A DNA stretch of 64,000 nucleotides from Sorangium cellulosum (GCF_004135735.1 NZ_CP012670.1:1178001-1242000), one strand, 5' to 3'; positions 1 to 9,671 are shown, counted from the first letter of the stretch. Notes: a model not told the origin generated them from the sequence alone. Numbers and translations: made by a program.

Positions 1-682
1 CCCGGAGCTCGTCGAGCATGTCGTCGCGCGCGTCGCCGAACCGCTTCTCCCGGAGCGCGTAGGCGAACGCGGTGACCTTCGGCTGCTCGTCGTCCACGAA
101 CTCGACCAGCTTGTTCAGCAGGTGATCGATGTTGTTGTGGAACAGCTTGCCGGGGAGGCGATGGACCCAGTGCGAGCCGTCGCCGAGGAGCGCCGCCCCG
201 AACGGGCCAGAGAGGTTGTAGCCGAAGCAGCTCTCCACGTGGACGGGGGCGCCGAGCACGCCCTCGGCGATGAGCCGCCGCATCTCGATGGCCGGCGGAT
301 CGAACAGGTACTCCCAGCCGACGGTCATCTTCTTCCCGGCGGCGGTGCACAGATCGATGAGGCGCCGCACGTCCGCGAGGTTCAGCGCAATCGGCTTCTC
401 CACATACACGTGGGCGCCGGCCTCGATCGCGCGCCGCGCGAGGAAGAGGTGCGACTGCGGAGGCGTGGTGATGTGGACGACGTCGGGCCTCTCGGCGTCG
501 AGCATCCGGTCGAAGGCGTCGTAGTGGCTCGGGACGCCGTAGCGGACCGCGATCTGCTCGGCCATCAGGAGCTCCTGGTCGCACACGGAGACGACCCGGG
601 CCCGCTCCGGCATCTTCTGGATCTCTTCGATGTGGCCGTCGGCGATCTTGCCGCAGCCGACGATCGCGATTTTGAGGGTCAT
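1..682 (-). CDS. Gfo/Idh/MocA family oxidoreductase, N-terminal part (cut by window edge)
   Basis: NAD(P)-dependent oxidoreductase of the Gfo/Idh/MocA family, which usually acts on sugars or inositols. The first 227 residues are present; the C-terminus lies left of base 1. A Rossmann strand with the dinucleotide-binding glycines is visible at residues 4-12 (KIAIVGCGK). The family EKP motif is at 95-97, and its lysine is normally the catalytic or cofactor-adjacent residue. The ATG at 680-682 places the Rossmann fold at the very N-terminus; no clear ribosome binding site is seen. It diverges from a glycosyltransferase gene, so it may belong to a polysaccharide or nucleotide-sugar cluster continuing to the left. 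The substrate cannot be told from this half. Confidence 0.9.
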   Translation of the reverse strand, partial: MTLKIAIVGCGKIADGHIEEIQKMPERARVVSVCDQELLMAEQIAVRYGVPSHYDAFDRMLDAERPDVVHITTPPQSHLFLARRAIEAGAHVYVEKPIALNLADVRRLIDLCTAAGKKMTVGWEYLFDPPAIEMRRLIAEGVLGAPVHVESCFGYNLSGPFGAALLGDGSHWVHRLPGKLFHNNIDHLLNKLVEFVDDEQPKVTAFAYALREKRFGDARDDMLDELR

Positions 683-800
683 GGGGCGGCGGAGCGTAAC
701 CCAACGGGGCAGCCGAGAGCTAGGCTCTCCGGTCGGGCCGGGGCCTGAGCGCCGCCGCGCGGGGAGAGACGAGCGTGGTGACGGTGGTGACCGCCTCGGG

Positions 801-850
801 TAGGCTGCTCCGCGCGTCGTCAGCATAGGCTGCTCCGCGCGTCGTCAGCA
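801..850. repeat. Two perfect 25-bp tandem copies upstream of the glycosyltransferase
   Basis: Bases 801-825 and 826-850 are identical 25-mers beginning TAGGCTGCTCCGCG. The second copy ends directly at the AAGGAAGGG ribosome binding site of the gene starting at 869. The repeat lies in the intergenic region shared with the divergent oxidoreductase. It may duplicate a promoter or operator element, or be a slippage product. Confidence 0.85.
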
Positions 851-868
851 AAGGAAGGGTGGTGGGCC

Positions 869-2107
869 GTGCGCGTGCTTCATGTTCTCCATACGTCGCT
901 GCCGGTGATTGCGGGGTACACGATCCGCAGCGACTACATCGTCAGGCACCAGGCCGAGCACGGGATGCGTCCGGCGGTGGTGACCTCGGCGCAGCAGGGC
1001 TCCGGCGATGCGCTGCGCGACGAGATCGGCGGCGTCCCCGTCTGGCGGACGCGCGAGCCTTCGGGGAAGAGGCTGCCGGTCGTCCGGGAGCTCTCGCTCA
1101 TGCGGGCGCTCGAGGCGCGCGTCGAGGACGCGATCCGGGAGTTTCAACCCGATCTCGTGCACGCGCACTCGCCGATGCTGGTCGGGCTGCCGGCGCTCGC
1201 GGCGGCGCGCCGCTCCGGGCTGCCGCTCGTCTACGAGGTGCGCGACCTCTGGGAGAACGCCTCCGTCGACCGCGGCAAGTTCGCCGAGGACTCGGTGCCC
1301 TACAAGATCGCGGCCGGCCTCGAGACCGTGGTGTACCGGTACGCCGACGCGACGGTGACGATCTGCGAGAGCCTGAAGAACGCGGTCGCGCCGCGGGTGC
1401 GCAGCGCGGACGCGCTCTACGTCGTGGGCAACGGCGTCGACTCGGACAAGTTCGCGCCGCGCGAGGCCCCGCCCGGCGCCTGGGAGCGCTTCGGCCTCGC
1501 CGGAAAGCGGGTCATCGGGTACGTCGGCACGTTCCAGCCGTACGAGGGGCTCCAGACGCTCATCGCGGCGATCGGCGACATCGCCCGGGAGATCCCGGAC
1601 GCGCACGTGGTGATCACCGGGGCCGGCGGCCAGGAGATGGAGCTCAAGGCGTTCGCCCGGGAGAGAGGGGTGGAGTCGATGGTGACGTTCACCGGGCGGG
1701 TGCCGCACGACGAGGTGTTCAACATCTACGCGATGGCGAGCCTGCTCGTCTATCCGCGCATCCGGACCCGGACGACCGCGCTCACGACGCCGCTCAAGCC
1801 GCTCGAGGCGATGGCCATGGCCCGGCCCGTGATGGTGAGCGACGTCCCGGCGATGGGGGAGCTCGTGCGGTACGGCGAGACGGGGTTCGTCTTCAAGGCC
1901 GGCGACAGCGCCGACCTCACGAGGCGGTGCGTGGAGGCCCTGAAGGACCCGGAGCGCCTCGAGCAGGTGGGCAAGAACGCGCGGGCGTGGATCCTGGAGG
2001 CGCGGCAATGGCCCACGCTGCTCTCGCGGTACGAGACCATCTACGAGAGGGCGATCGCCGCGCGGCGCGGACAGGGCAAGTCGCTCGACGAGGTCCGGGC
2101 GGCGTGA
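869..2107 (+). CDS. Glycosyltransferase family 4
   Basis: Retaining GT-B glycosyltransferase of about 412 residues, the normal length for GT4. The N-terminal acceptor domain opens with MRVLHVLHTSLP and a GYTIRSDYI segment, the layout of the exosortase/PEP-CTERM-associated GT4 subgroup. The C-terminal donor domain has YVGTFQPYEG near residue 220 and the Glu-containing PLEAMAMARPV segment near 310, which binds the nucleotide-sugar in this family. The GTG start at 869 follows AAGGAAGGG at 851-859. The likely role is adding a sugar to an exopolysaccharide or O-antigen precursor at the cytoplasmic face of the membrane. Donor and acceptor are unknown. The 25-bp duplication directly upstream may affect expression. 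Confidence 0.88.
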   Translation: MRVLHVLHTSLPVIAGYTIRSDYIVRHQAEHGMRPAVVTSAQQGSGDALRDEIGGVPVWRTREPSGKRLPVVRELSLMRALEARVEDAIREFQPDLVHAHSPMLVGLPALAAARRSGLPLVYEVRDLWENASVDRGKFAEDSVPYKIAAGLETVVYRYADATVTICESLKNAVAPRVRSADALYVVGNGVDSDKFAPREAPPGAWERFGLAGKRVIGYVGTFQPYEGLQTLIAAIGDIAREIPDAHVVITGAGGQEMELKAFARERGVESMVTFTGRVPHDEVFNIYAMASLLVYPRIRTRTTALTTPLKPLEAMAMARPVMVSDVPAMGELVRYGETGFVFKAGDSADLTRRCVEALKDPERLEQVGKNARAWILEARQWPTLLSRYETIYERAIAARRGQGKSLDEVRAA

Positions 2108-2377
2108 GCGGCCGCGACGGACGCGAGGCCCGCGCCCGAGGGGCGCGCGGCGCGGAGCGCTCCCGGGCCGCGTGAGCCGCGGGGGAGCGGGCGTCGCGGT
2201 CGTCGCATTTCCAGGAAATACGCCGTGCGCGCCGCGCCCGAGCGCGCGCCGCCACCTTCGGACGCCGGCATCGCCGCGGCCCGGGCGGCGCGATGCCGAC
2301 GGTCGCCCCGCGCGATCCGGAGTATGATGAGGCCGTCCCATCCAGCCCCTTCGGGAACTGGCAGGAGGTCTCTCAAC

Positions 2378-2755
2378 GTGTTCGAGATCAAGGTCGACCG
2401 GATCCACGCCATGGTGGATTTCGTTCTCGATGGGCGGGTTCGCCTCGAAGAGATGGAGCACTTCGTCAGCGAGCTGCGGAAGGCGTGCGAGAGCCTCCAG
2501 GGCCGGGAGATCAAGATCAAGGCCGACGTGCGGGGCTTCCGCCCGATGGCGCCCGAGGTGGCGGAGAAGATCCGCTCGGTCCAGGAGTTCGGCCTGGAGC
2601 TCGGCGTGATGCGCGTCGCCGAGATCATCGAGAGCGACATCGTGGCGCTCCAGCTCAACCGCGTGGCGCGCGAGAGCGGCACGGACAAGGTCCTCCGGCG
2701 CTTCTGGGACGAGGACGCGGCGCACGAGTGGCTCCTCCACGGCGACCCCGAGTGA
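2378..2755 (+). CDS. Small STAS/SpoIIAA-like protein
   Basis: A 125-residue cytoplasmic protein. It begins with a strand-rich segment and continues with alternating helices and strands, including an IKIKADVRGFRPMAPEVAEK segment, in the manner of single-domain STAS or SpoIIAA-like proteins. These usually mediate protein-protein regulation. GTG at 2378 is chosen because GGAGG lies at 2364-2368, while longer readings in this frame add an Arg/Pro-rich stretch typical of non-coding GC-rich DNA. No catalytic motif is seen. The gene stands alone and is followed by a large inverted repeat facing a convergent gene. The family assignment is by overall pattern only. Confidence 0.7.
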   Translation: MFEIKVDRIHAMVDFVLDGRVRLEEMEHFVSELRKACESLQGREIKIKADVRGFRPMAPEVAEKIRSVQEFGLELGVMRVAEIIESDIVALQLNRVARESGTDKVLRRFWDEDAAHEWLLHGDPE

Positions 2756-2781
2756 GCGAGCGGCGGGCGCCCGCTTCGGAT

Positions 2782-2858
2782 ACGGGCCCACCTCGGCGTT
2801 TTCGGTGCTCAGCGCACTGGAGTGCGCTTCCGCGCCGAAAACGCCGATCTGGGCCCGT
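2782..2858. repeat. Nested inverted repeat between convergent genes
   Basis: Outer arms 2782-2805 and 2835-2858 are complementary at 22 of 24 positions and contain CGGCGTTTTCGG and its complement. Inside them, 2811-2818 and 2821-2828 (AGCGCACT / AGTGCGCT) form a second perfect stem. It sits between the ends of two convergent genes (stops at 2755 and 2926). It could act as a bidirectional terminator, although there is no terminal T run, or be a small palindromic repetitive element. Confidence 0.8.
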
Positions 2859-2925
2859 CTCCTGTGCGGGCGACCGCCGCTCGGCGGCGCATGTCGGCGG
2901 GGCGGGGCGGGAGGAACGCGCGGCG

Positions 2926-4128
2926 CTAGAAGGTGGGGCGCGGGTCGGAGGGGCGGGGGGGGCGGTAGCGGCGGAGGAGCTCGGCCACGGCGTCGAGGGG
3001 GAGCGCGGGGGCGTGATGGCCGCTGTGGCCCGTCATGTCGACGCCCGCGACGATCGCGTTGAGGATCGCCTCCTCCACCACGTCGACGGTCGCCTCGTAG
3101 AGCTCGTCGAGCTCCGTGTCCAGGACGAGCTCGGCCATGTGCCGGCCCGGCGCGAGGGGGTGCGCGCTGAGCGAGCGGCTGGACGAGGGGGCGGTCCGCT
3201 CGCCCGCGCCGAGGCGAGGGACCCGGTTCGCGGTGCTCCATGAGAGGATGATCTCGCCCGAGTTGTTCGCCGCATAACCGCCCGCCCGGCCGATCGCGAG
3301 CGCGGCGCGCCGCGACAGGCGCGCGAGCTGGCGATGGATGAGCGGGGCGTCGGTGGCGACGAGCACGATGATGGAGCCCGCAGGGCCCCGCCGCGGGACG
3401 TGGTTGAAGCGATCGCTGATGAGCCGGCCCACCGGGACCCCATCCACCCGGAGCAGCTCGCGGTCGCCGAAGTTCGAGAGCACGAGCGCCCCGACCATCG
3501 CGTCCACCCCGCCGACCGGGACGCGCCGGCTCGACGTGCCGATCCCGCCCGCGAAATGGAAGGTCTGCATGCCGGTGCCGGCGCCGACACACCCCTCCTC
3601 CACGGGGCCACCCCGGACGTTGTCGATCGCCTCCTCGACGTCCGCCTGCGTCACGTGGCGCCCCACGGCGTCGTTGAGGAAGCTGTCGTCGCACTCGGCG
3701 ACGACCGGGATGACGACGTCGTACTCCTTGCCGATCTTCGGGTGAAGCCGCGAGAGCCACGCGACGGTCGCGTCGAGGACGCGGCCCACGCAGAGCGTGC
3801 TGCAGAGCAGGATCGGGGTCTCGCAGAGGCCCCACTCGTCGATCTGCGCGAGGCCGGTCACCTCGCCGGCGCCGTTCAGCACGTAACTCGCGGTGAACAC
3901 CCGGTCGAGGAAGATGTCGCCCTCGGCGGGCATGACCGCGGTCACGCCCGTGCGCACCGGGCCGATGCCGGGGACGAGCTCGCCCTCGCCCTCGATCTTG
4001 GTCACGTGATGGACCCGCACCCCGGCGACGTCCGTGATCGCGTTCTCGCGACCCGTCGCGAAGCGGCCGATCGCGACGCCGAGGTCGCGCAGCCGAGGGC
4101 GCTTGATCCGGGAGGCGGACGCGCTCAC
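2926..4128 (-). CDS. P1 family (DmpA/BapA-type) aminopeptidase
   Basis: A 400-residue Ntn-fold aminopeptidase of peptidase family S58. Members activate themselves by cleaving before a serine that becomes the N-terminal nucleophile, and release N-terminal D-, L- or beta-amino acids. Diagnostic segments are [11 protein letters not shown] near the N-terminus, the glycine-rich [20 protein letters not shown] region, and [17 protein letters not shown], where the Asn-Ser bond is the expected processing site. The GTG start at 4128 overlaps the TGA of the upstream ATP-grasp gene in a GTGA overlap, so translation is probably coupled. The neighbour makes peptide-type bonds, so this enzyme may process or recycle the same small peptide; that is inference. 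No signal peptide is evident. Confidence 0.88.
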   Translation of the reverse strand: MSASASRIKRPRLRDLGVAIGRFATGRENAITDVAGVRVHHVTKIEGEGELVPGIGPVRTGVTAVMPAEGDIFLDRVFTASYVLNGAGEVTGLAQIDEWGLCETPILLCSTLCVGRVLDATVAWLSRLHPKIGKEYDVVIPVVAECDDSFLNDAVGRHVTQADVEEAIDNVRGGPVEEGCVGAGTGMQTFHFAGGIGTSSRRVPVGGVDAMVGALVLSNFGDRELLRVDGVPVGRLISDRFNHVPRRGPAGSIIVLVATDAPLIHRQLARLSRRAALAIGRAGGYAANNSGEIILSWSTANRVPRLGAGERTAPSSSRSLSAHPLAPGRHMAELVLDTELDELYEATVDVVEEAILNAIVAGVDMTGHSGHHAPALPLDAVAELLRRYRPPRPSDPRPTF

Positions 4129-6650
4129 GGGCCGTTCACCTCCTCGCCGACGATGGAGCGGGGAACGCGCTCCGCCGCGGACCCGGCCGCCGCAACCTGG
4201 GTCGGGCTGGCGGCCGCCGCAACCTGGGTCGGGCTGGCGGCAACCTGGGTCGGGTCGGCGGCAACCTGGGTCGGGCTGGCGGCAACCTGGGTCGGGTCGG
4301 CGGCAACCTGGGTCGGGCTGGCGGCAACCTGGGTCGGGCTGGCGGCAACCTGGGTCGGGCTGGCGGCAACCTGGGTCGGGCTGGCGGCAACCTGGGTCGG
4401 GCTGGCGGCAACCTGGGTCGGGCTGGCGGCAACCTGGGTCGGGCTGGCGGCAACCTGGGTCGGGCCGGCGGCAACCTGGGTCGGGCCGGCGGCAACCTGG
4501 GTCGGGGCGGCGCCGGCCCCGCGCGCCGCGGCGAGGGCGCCCTGGGGCGCCGTCGCGCGGGCCTCGCGGTGGCGCTTGAGGCACCCGGCCAGGATCTCGC
4601 CGATCAGCGTCCGGTAATCCATCCCCGCCACCTTGGCGATCTGGCAGAGATCGCTGAAGTCGGGCGTCAGGCCCGGCAGCGGGTTGATCTCGATCACGTA
4701 CACCCTCCCGTCCTTCGCCATGCGCAGGTCGACCCGGGCCACGTCGCGGCAGGCGAGCGCCGCGAACGTGTCGCGCGCGACCTTCTCGATGCGGCGGAGC
4801 TCGGACGTCGTGAGCTGCGCCGGGCACTCGAACCGCACCCGCGGCGTGTCCGACTGCTTCTCCTCGTACCCGTAGACCGGGTACGTCGGCGGATCGACGA
4901 AGACCACCTCCATCGGCGGCAGCACCTTCGGCCGCCGCTCGCCGAGCAGCCCCACGGTGAACTCGCGCCCGGCGATGTACTCCTCGATGAGCGCCGGCTG
5001 GTGATAGCGCTCCACCAGGAGCTTCGCCGCCGCGCGCGCCCCCGCCTCGTCCTTGACCACCGACGCGGACGTGATCCCCTTCGAGGTCCCCTCGGCGTTC
5101 GGCTTCACGATCACCGGGTAGCGGAACGCCTTCAGCTTCTCGCGCCCGGTCGTCACCACCTGCCACTCGGCCGTGTCGATGCCCGCGGCCCGCAGGATCT
5201 GCTTCGTCAGGCCCTTGTCGAGCGCCAGGGAGAGCGTGGTCGCGTCCGAGCCGCTGTACGGGATGCCGAGCAGCTCGCACAGCGCCGGCACCTGCGCCTC
5301 CCGCCCGCGGCCGCGGAGCCCCTCGGCGATGTTGAAGACCACGTCGACCCCGGCCGCGGTCAGCGCGCGCGGCAGGTCCGGCGTCGCCTCGAGCGGGACC
5401 ACGGTGTGGCCGTAGCTCTCGATGGCGCTCGCGATCGCCTGGATGGTGCGCGGCGAGTCGAACTCGGCCTCCGAGTCGTGCGCCCCGGCCGCGCCCGCCT
5501 TGCCGGGCGACCCCCCCTCGGCCGCGGCCGGCTCGCCCCGCTTCATGTTGAAGGTGAAGCCGACCCGGAGCGCGCCCCGCTTCGCCCGGCGCGGCTGGCC
5601 GCCCTCCAGCAGCGGCAACAGCCCCCGCCGCTTGCAGGCGCTCCGCACGATGGCCCGGATCACGCCGTCGAAATCGACGCCCCGCTGCGCCGCCGCCACG
5701 AAGACGCTGGCGCCCGGCTTGAGCGTCGGCAGCCCGTCGACCTCGAGGAAGTGCACGTCGTGGCCCGGGTTGCGCGTGGACGGCGTGACCCGGAACTCGC
5801 AGCGGGCGTGGTCCCGCAGGCCCAGGGCGCGCACGACGCGCGCGGTGAGCGAGCGGATGCGATCGAGGGTGGGCGCCGGGAGCTGCGCGGGCCGGAGCGT
5901 CACGAACTCGGGCCTCGCGTGCTTCAGGTTGAAGTCGTAGACGTTGTAGCTGCCCGGCACCCGCGGATCGATGACGAACTCGACGGGATCGAGGACCCCC
6001 TCGGGGACGCCCCCGCCGCCCTCGCGCCCGCCGCCCCCGACCCGGAGCCCGTCGACGAAGGCGCACGCGACGTCGACCCCGGCGATGTAGTGCTCGACGA
6101 GCAGCCCCGCCTCGAACCGCGCGAGCTGCCGCTCGACCACCGCGGCGAGCTCGTACGCGTCCTCGCAGACGCTCCACTCGCGCGAGATCCCCTTCGACGA
6201 GCCCTCGAAGTTCGGCTTGACGATGACCGGGAAGCTCACGTCGTCGAGCGCGCCGCTCTCCAGGGTCGTCCGGTTGACGAAGCGGGCGCGCGGCGTGGCG
6301 ACGCCGTAGCTCGCGAGCAGGCGCTTCGTGAGCGACTTGTCGAGCGCGATGTTCAGCGCGTACGCGTCGGAGCCGGTGTACGGGATCCCGAGCTCGTCGA
6401 AGAGCGACGGATAGAACGCCTCGCGCGCCTTGCCCTTGTGGCCCTCGGCCGTGTTGAAGATGAGATCCGGCTGGAGCGCCTCCAGCCGCGCGAGCACCCG
6501 CGACGCGGGCCCGCTGACCTCGATCCGCTCCACCTCGTGCCCGGCCCGCTCGAGCGCGCCGGCGAGGGCGTCGATCGTCTCAGGGCTATCGAACTCTGCT
6601 TCCTCGGCCGACCCCGTGATCTTCAGGTTATGCGTGAGCGCGATGCGCAT
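4125..6650 (-). CDS. Duplicated ATP-grasp (D-Ala-D-Ala ligase-like) protein with repeat tail
   Basis: An 840-residue protein built from two homologous D-Ala-D-Ala ligase-like halves (about 1-360 and 361-710) plus a low-complexity tail. Each half has a FNxAEG segment, a SGSDAxxLxxALDKxLTK-type segment and an ATP-grasp P-loop (EGSSKGI near 148, EGTSKGI near 518). The second half keeps the canonical metal-binding EINPLPGL (near 651). In the first half the equivalent reads [11 protein letters not shown] (near 300), with Asp in place of the Mg-binding Asn, so its activity may be altered. The tail (about 713-820) is 15 repeats of PTQVAAS-type heptapeptides. The ATG at 6650 is preceded by GGAGAG. 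The gene overlaps the downstream P1 peptidase. It probably ligates amino acids or a dipeptide; substrates are unknown. Confidence 0.85.
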   Translation of the reverse strand: MRIALTHNLKITGSAEEAEFDSPETIDALAGALERAGHEVERIEVSGPASRVLARLEALQPDLIFNTAEGHKGKAREAFYPSLFDELGIPYTGSDAYALNIALDKSLTKRLLASYGVATPRARFVNRTTLESGALDDVSFPVIVKPNFEGSSKGISREWSVCEDAYELAAVVERQLARFEAGLLVEHYIAGVDVACAFVDGLRVGGGGREGGGGVPEGVLDPVEFVIDPRVPGSYNVYDFNLKHARPEFVTLRPAQLPAPTLDRIRSLTARVVRALGLRDHARCEFRVTPSTRNPGHDVHFLEVDGLPTLKPGASVFVAAAQRGVDFDGVIRAIVRSACKRRGLLPLLEGGQPRRAKRGALRVGFTFNMKRGEPAAAEGGSPGKAGAAGAHDSEAEFDSPRTIQAIASAIESYGHTVVPLEATPDLPRALTAAGVDVVFNIAEGLRGRGREAQVPALCELLGIPYSGSDATTLSLALDKGLTKQILRAAGIDTAEWQVVTTGREKLKAFRYPVIVKPNAEGTSKGITSASVVKDEAGARAAAKLLVERYHQPALIEEYIAGREFTVGLLGERRPKVLPPMEVVFVDPPTYPVYGYEEKQSDTPRVRFECPAQLTTSELRRIEKVARDTFAALACRDVARVDLRMAKDGRVYVIEINPLPGLTPDFSDLCQIAKVAGMDYRTLIGEILAGCLKRHREARATAPQGALAAARGAGAAPTQVAAGPTQVAAGPTQVAASPTQVAASPTQVAASPTQVAASPTQVAASPTQVAASPTQVAASPTQVAADPTQVAASPTQVAADPTQVAASPTQVAAAASPTQVAAAGSAAERVPRSIVGEEVNGP
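4192..4508. repeat. 21-bp coding minisatellite, 15 copies
   Basis: The core AACCTGGGTCGG occurs 15 times with a mostly 21-bp period; the two copies at the 4192 end are spaced by 6 extra bases. The unit is a multiple of three, so it encodes PTQVAA plus one variable residue (S, G or D) in the tail of the ATP-grasp protein. Copy variation is limited to a few substitutions, which suggests recent expansion by slippage. Confidence 0.95.
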
Positions 6651-6828
6651 GATCTCTCCATGTGCGGCTCGTCCGGACCGCATCTCCAAGATGCGCTGTC
6701 GGAGGCGCACACGGAGCGGAGATTACGGCCAGCCCACCGCGTTTGCCGGGAAAAAAGCCGGGAGTTCCGCCGCCGTCCCGGGCAAGCCGGGCTCCCGCTC
6801 GCGCGGAGGTCGTGCTAGCGACCCCCGT

Positions 6829-9282
6829 GTGGATCCCCTCGCCGCACCCGACCCCTACGCCTTTCCGCCGCCCGAGCCCGACCTGCCCTACGAGGAGCTG
6901 AACGAGCCGCAGGCGCGCGCGGCCCGCCACGCCGACGGGCCGCTCCTCATCTTCGCGGGCGCGGGGAGCGGCAAGACGCGCGTCATCGTGTACCGGATCG
7001 CGAACCTCATCGTCACGCACCGTGTCCCGCCCTACCGGATCCTGGCGGTGACGTTCACGAACAAGGCGGCGTCCGAGATGAAGCGCCGGCTGGAGGGGCT
7101 CATCGGGCCCGACATCGTGAAGGACCTCTGGGTCGGCACGTTCCATGCGGTGTGCGCGCGCCTCCTGCGCCGGCATCACGAAGCGGCCGGACTCGAGAAG
7201 AACTTCGTCATTTACGACGACGACGATCAGCGCGCCCTCATGAACCGCATCCTCCGGGAGCTCAACCTGGACGATCGGCGCTATCCGCCCCGCCAGGTGC
7301 TCTCGCGCATCCACGCCGAGAAGCAGGAGGGGCGCGGGCCTGGAGACTTCGAGCGGAAAGGCTACTTCGACGACGCCATCGCGCGGTGCTTCGAGGCGTA
7401 CGAGCGGCACCTCAAGTCGGCGAACGCGGTGGATTTCGACGATCTCCTGCTCTCCGTGCTCCGCCTCGCGGAGGACCCGCAGAGCCTCGCCGGCGAGGAC
7501 CTCCGGGGGCGCTTCCGCCACGTGCTCGTCGACGAGTTCCAGGACGTGAACCAGGTCCAGTACCGCCTGGTCCGGGCGTTCTGCAAGGCCCACGACAACC
7601 TCTGCGTGGTCGGCGACGACGACCAGAGCATCTACCGCTGGCGCGGCGCGGACGTCCGGATCGTCCGCGGGTTCCGGCGCGACTTCCCGCACGCGACGGT
7701 GGTGAAGCTGGAGCAGAACTACCGCTCGGCCGGGCACATCGTGCGCGGCGCGCTCGGCGTGATCCGCCACGCGGCGGACCGCGAGCCGAAGGAGCTCTGG
7801 ACGGCGAACCAGGACGGCGAGCCGATCGACGTGGTCGGCGCCGACAGCGAGCACGACGAGGCCGCGTGGGTGGTCGAGTGCATCCGCGAGCTCATCGGCC
7901 GCGGCGTCTCGCCGAACGAGATCGCGGTGTTCTACCGGATCCACGCCCAGTCGCGCGTGCTCGAGGAGCAGCTCCGCGAGGCGCGCATCCCGTACCAGAT
8001 CATCGGGGGCACGCGCTTCTTCGAGCGGGCGGAGGTGAAGAACCTGCTCTCGTACCTGCGCGTCGTGGCCAACCCGCGCAGCGACGTGGATCTGAACCGC
8101 ATCATCAACGTGCCGGCCCGCAAGATCGGCCAGAGCACGGTCGACAAGCTCATCCAGGCGGCGGACGCGCTCGGCGTCTCGCTCTACGAGGCGATAGAGC
8201 CGCTCGTCGGGGGCGCGGTGCCGCCGTCGGCGAAGCCGGGGGCCCGGCTCGAGCCGCTCGCTTCTGCGGCGAAGCGCAGCCTGCTCGGCTTCCGCGATCT
8301 CATGGACGGGCTCATGAAGGAGGCGCGGACCGCGTCGCCGAGCGCGCTGGCGGAGGAGGTGCTGGCGCGGTCGGGCTACGCGAGGATGCTCGAGCAGGAC
8401 GACAGCGTCGAGTCGGAGGCGCGGCTCCAGAACCTGCGGGAGCTCGTGCAGTCGATCGTGGACTACGAGCAGGAGGCGTTCGCCGCCGGCGACGAGGCGA
8501 CGCTCGGCGGCTACCTCGAGCGGGTGAGCCTCGTGTCGGACGTCGACGCGCTCGTGGACATGCCCAAGGTGGCGATGATGACCATCCACGCCGCGAAGGG
8601 GCTGGAGTTTCACGCCGTGTTCCTGACCGGCATGGAAGAGGACCTGTTCCCGTTCCGGAGCCAGGATCCGAACCGCAAGGGCGATATCGAGGAGGAGCGC
8701 CGCCTGGCGTACGTCGCGATCACGCGGGCGCGGGCGCGGCTCTGGATCACGCACGCGGCGCGGCGGGCGATCTTCGGCCAGACGCGGTATGGCTTGCCGA
8801 GCCGCTTCCTCGCCGATCTGCCGCCCGCCTCGGTGCGCGCGCTGGCGACGCCCGCCAGCATGATGGCGCAGCGGCGGGTGGACGGCGGCGGCGGGTTCTC
8901 GTCGTTCGGATCGAGGTCGGGCGGCGCGGGGGAGGGGCGGGGCTTCTGGGAGGGCCGGGAGCGGCGGCCCGCGGCGCAGGCCGAGGAGCGGCTCGCGTGG
9001 TCGCGGTTCGCGCGCGAGGGCGAGCCGGGGAGGGCGCAGGCGGCGCGCGACGTCGAGCGGGCGCCGGGGGAGCGGTACGTGGAGCGGGACGCGGCCGACG
9101 CCGCGGGCGACGCGGGCGCCGAGGGCTTCGCGCTGCGGCGCGGGATGCGGGTGTACCACGAGCGGTTCGGGCCGGGCGTGGTGGAGAGCGTGGATCCGGG
9201 GGCGGATCCGATCGTGACGGTGAAGTTCTCGGGGTGGGGGAAGAAGCGGATCAAGGCGGCGTTCCTGCGCGCCGGTTCCTGA
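6829..9282 (+). CDS. uvrD: UvrD/PcrA-type superfamily 1 DNA helicase
   Basis: A 3'-5' DNA helicase for repair and replication-fork clearance, 817 residues from GTG 6829. All SF1A motifs are visible: Walker A GAGSGKTR near residue 43, motif II DEFQD near 234, motif III GDDDQSIYRWRGAD, LEQNYRS, motif V TIHAAKGLEF with FLTGMEEDLFP, and motif VI EERRLAYVAITRAR. A Gly/Arg-rich linker leads to a C-terminal Tudor-like domain (about 770-817, GMRVYHERFGPGVV), which contacts RNA polymerase in PcrA. The start is uncertain: GTG 6829 is the last plausible start before conserved sequence, but the GGAGG at 6805-6809 is rather far away. It is divergent from the ATP-grasp gene. Confidence 0.93.
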   Translation: MDPLAAPDPYAFPPPEPDLPYEELNEPQARAARHADGPLLIFAGAGSGKTRVIVYRIANLIVTHRVPPYRILAVTFTNKAASEMKRRLEGLIGPDIVKDLWVGTFHAVCARLLRRHHEAAGLEKNFVIYDDDDQRALMNRILRELNLDDRRYPPRQVLSRIHAEKQEGRGPGDFERKGYFDDAIARCFEAYERHLKSANAVDFDDLLLSVLRLAEDPQSLAGEDLRGRFRHVLVDEFQDVNQVQYRLVRAFCKAHDNLCVVGDDDQSIYRWRGADVRIVRGFRRDFPHATVVKLEQNYRSAGHIVRGALGVIRHAADREPKELWTANQDGEPIDVVGADSEHDEAAWVVECIRELIGRGVSPNEIAVFYRIHAQSRVLEEQLREARIPYQIIGGTRFFERAEVKNLLSYLRVVANPRSDVDLNRIINVPARKIGQSTVDKLIQAADALGVSLYEAIEPLVGGAVPPSAKPGARLEPLASAAKRSLLGFRDLMDGLMKEARTASPSALAEEVLARSGYARMLEQDDSVESEARLQNLRELVQSIVDYEQEAFAAGDEATLGGYLERVSLVSDVDALVDMPKVAMMTIHAAKGLEFHAVFLTGMEEDLFPFRSQDPNRKGDIEEERRLAYVAITRARARLWITHAARRAIFGQTRYGLPSRFLADLPPASVRALATPASMMAQRRVDGGGGFSSFGSRSGGAGEGRGFWEGRERRPAAQAEERLAWSRFAREGEPGRAQAARDVERAPGERYVERDAADAAGDAGAEGFALRRGMRVYHERFGPGVVESVDPGADPIVTVKFSGWGKKRIKAAFLRAGS

Positions 9283-9306
9283 GGGGGCGTGGGACGACGA
9301 GGTGCC

Positions 9307-9508
9307 GGCCTGAGGACGACGGGTCGCAGGCGGCATGACGATGGCTTCCGGCCTGAGGACGACGGGTCGCAGGCGGCATGACGATGGCTTCCGGCCTGAG
9401 GACGACGGGTCGCAGGCGGCATGACGATGGCTTCCGGCCTGAGGACGACGGGTCGCAGGCGGCATGACGATGGCTTCCGGCCTGAGGACGACGGGTCGCA
9501 GGCGGCAT
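9307..9508. repeat. 43-bp tandem repeat, 4.7 copies, after the helicase gene
   Basis: Units start at 9307, 9350, 9393, 9436 and 9479 (the last has 30 bp). Each opens GGCCTGAGGACGACGGGTCG, and the copies are essentially identical. The array begins 25 bp after the helicase stop and ends about 160 bp before the next start. The unit length is not a multiple of three, and nothing indicates that it is translated. Confidence 0.95.
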
Positions 9509-9671
9509 CCGCGCTGCCTCGCCGGATCCGGCCAGGGGCGGGCGCCGCCCTGCGCCTCCGCCCTTTCCACGGCCGCCATCCTTCTGGTACGTGGCCGTCC
9601 GCGTTCCCCTGCGCGGGCGGCTCCGCGGCGCTCGCGCGAGCCCGGGTCAGGGGCGGAGGAGGGCCATTCCC

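Noticed and set aside
2926..6177. One 1083-residue open frame covering both the peptidase and the antisense-frame part of the ligase
   Set aside because: Only the last 400 residues match a family. The rest is Arg/Gly/Pro-rich shadow of the ligase gene in another frame, and the GTG at 4128 is the real start.
9307..9508. CRISPR-like array
   Set aside because: The 43-bp units are directly tandem with no unique spacers; the same holds for the arrays at 29506, 33740 and 53350. No cas gene is present.
6628..9579. Very long open frames antisense to the helicase and to many other genes
   Set aside because: They are Arg/Pro/Ala/His-rich with no family pattern, as expected for shadow frames at this GC content.
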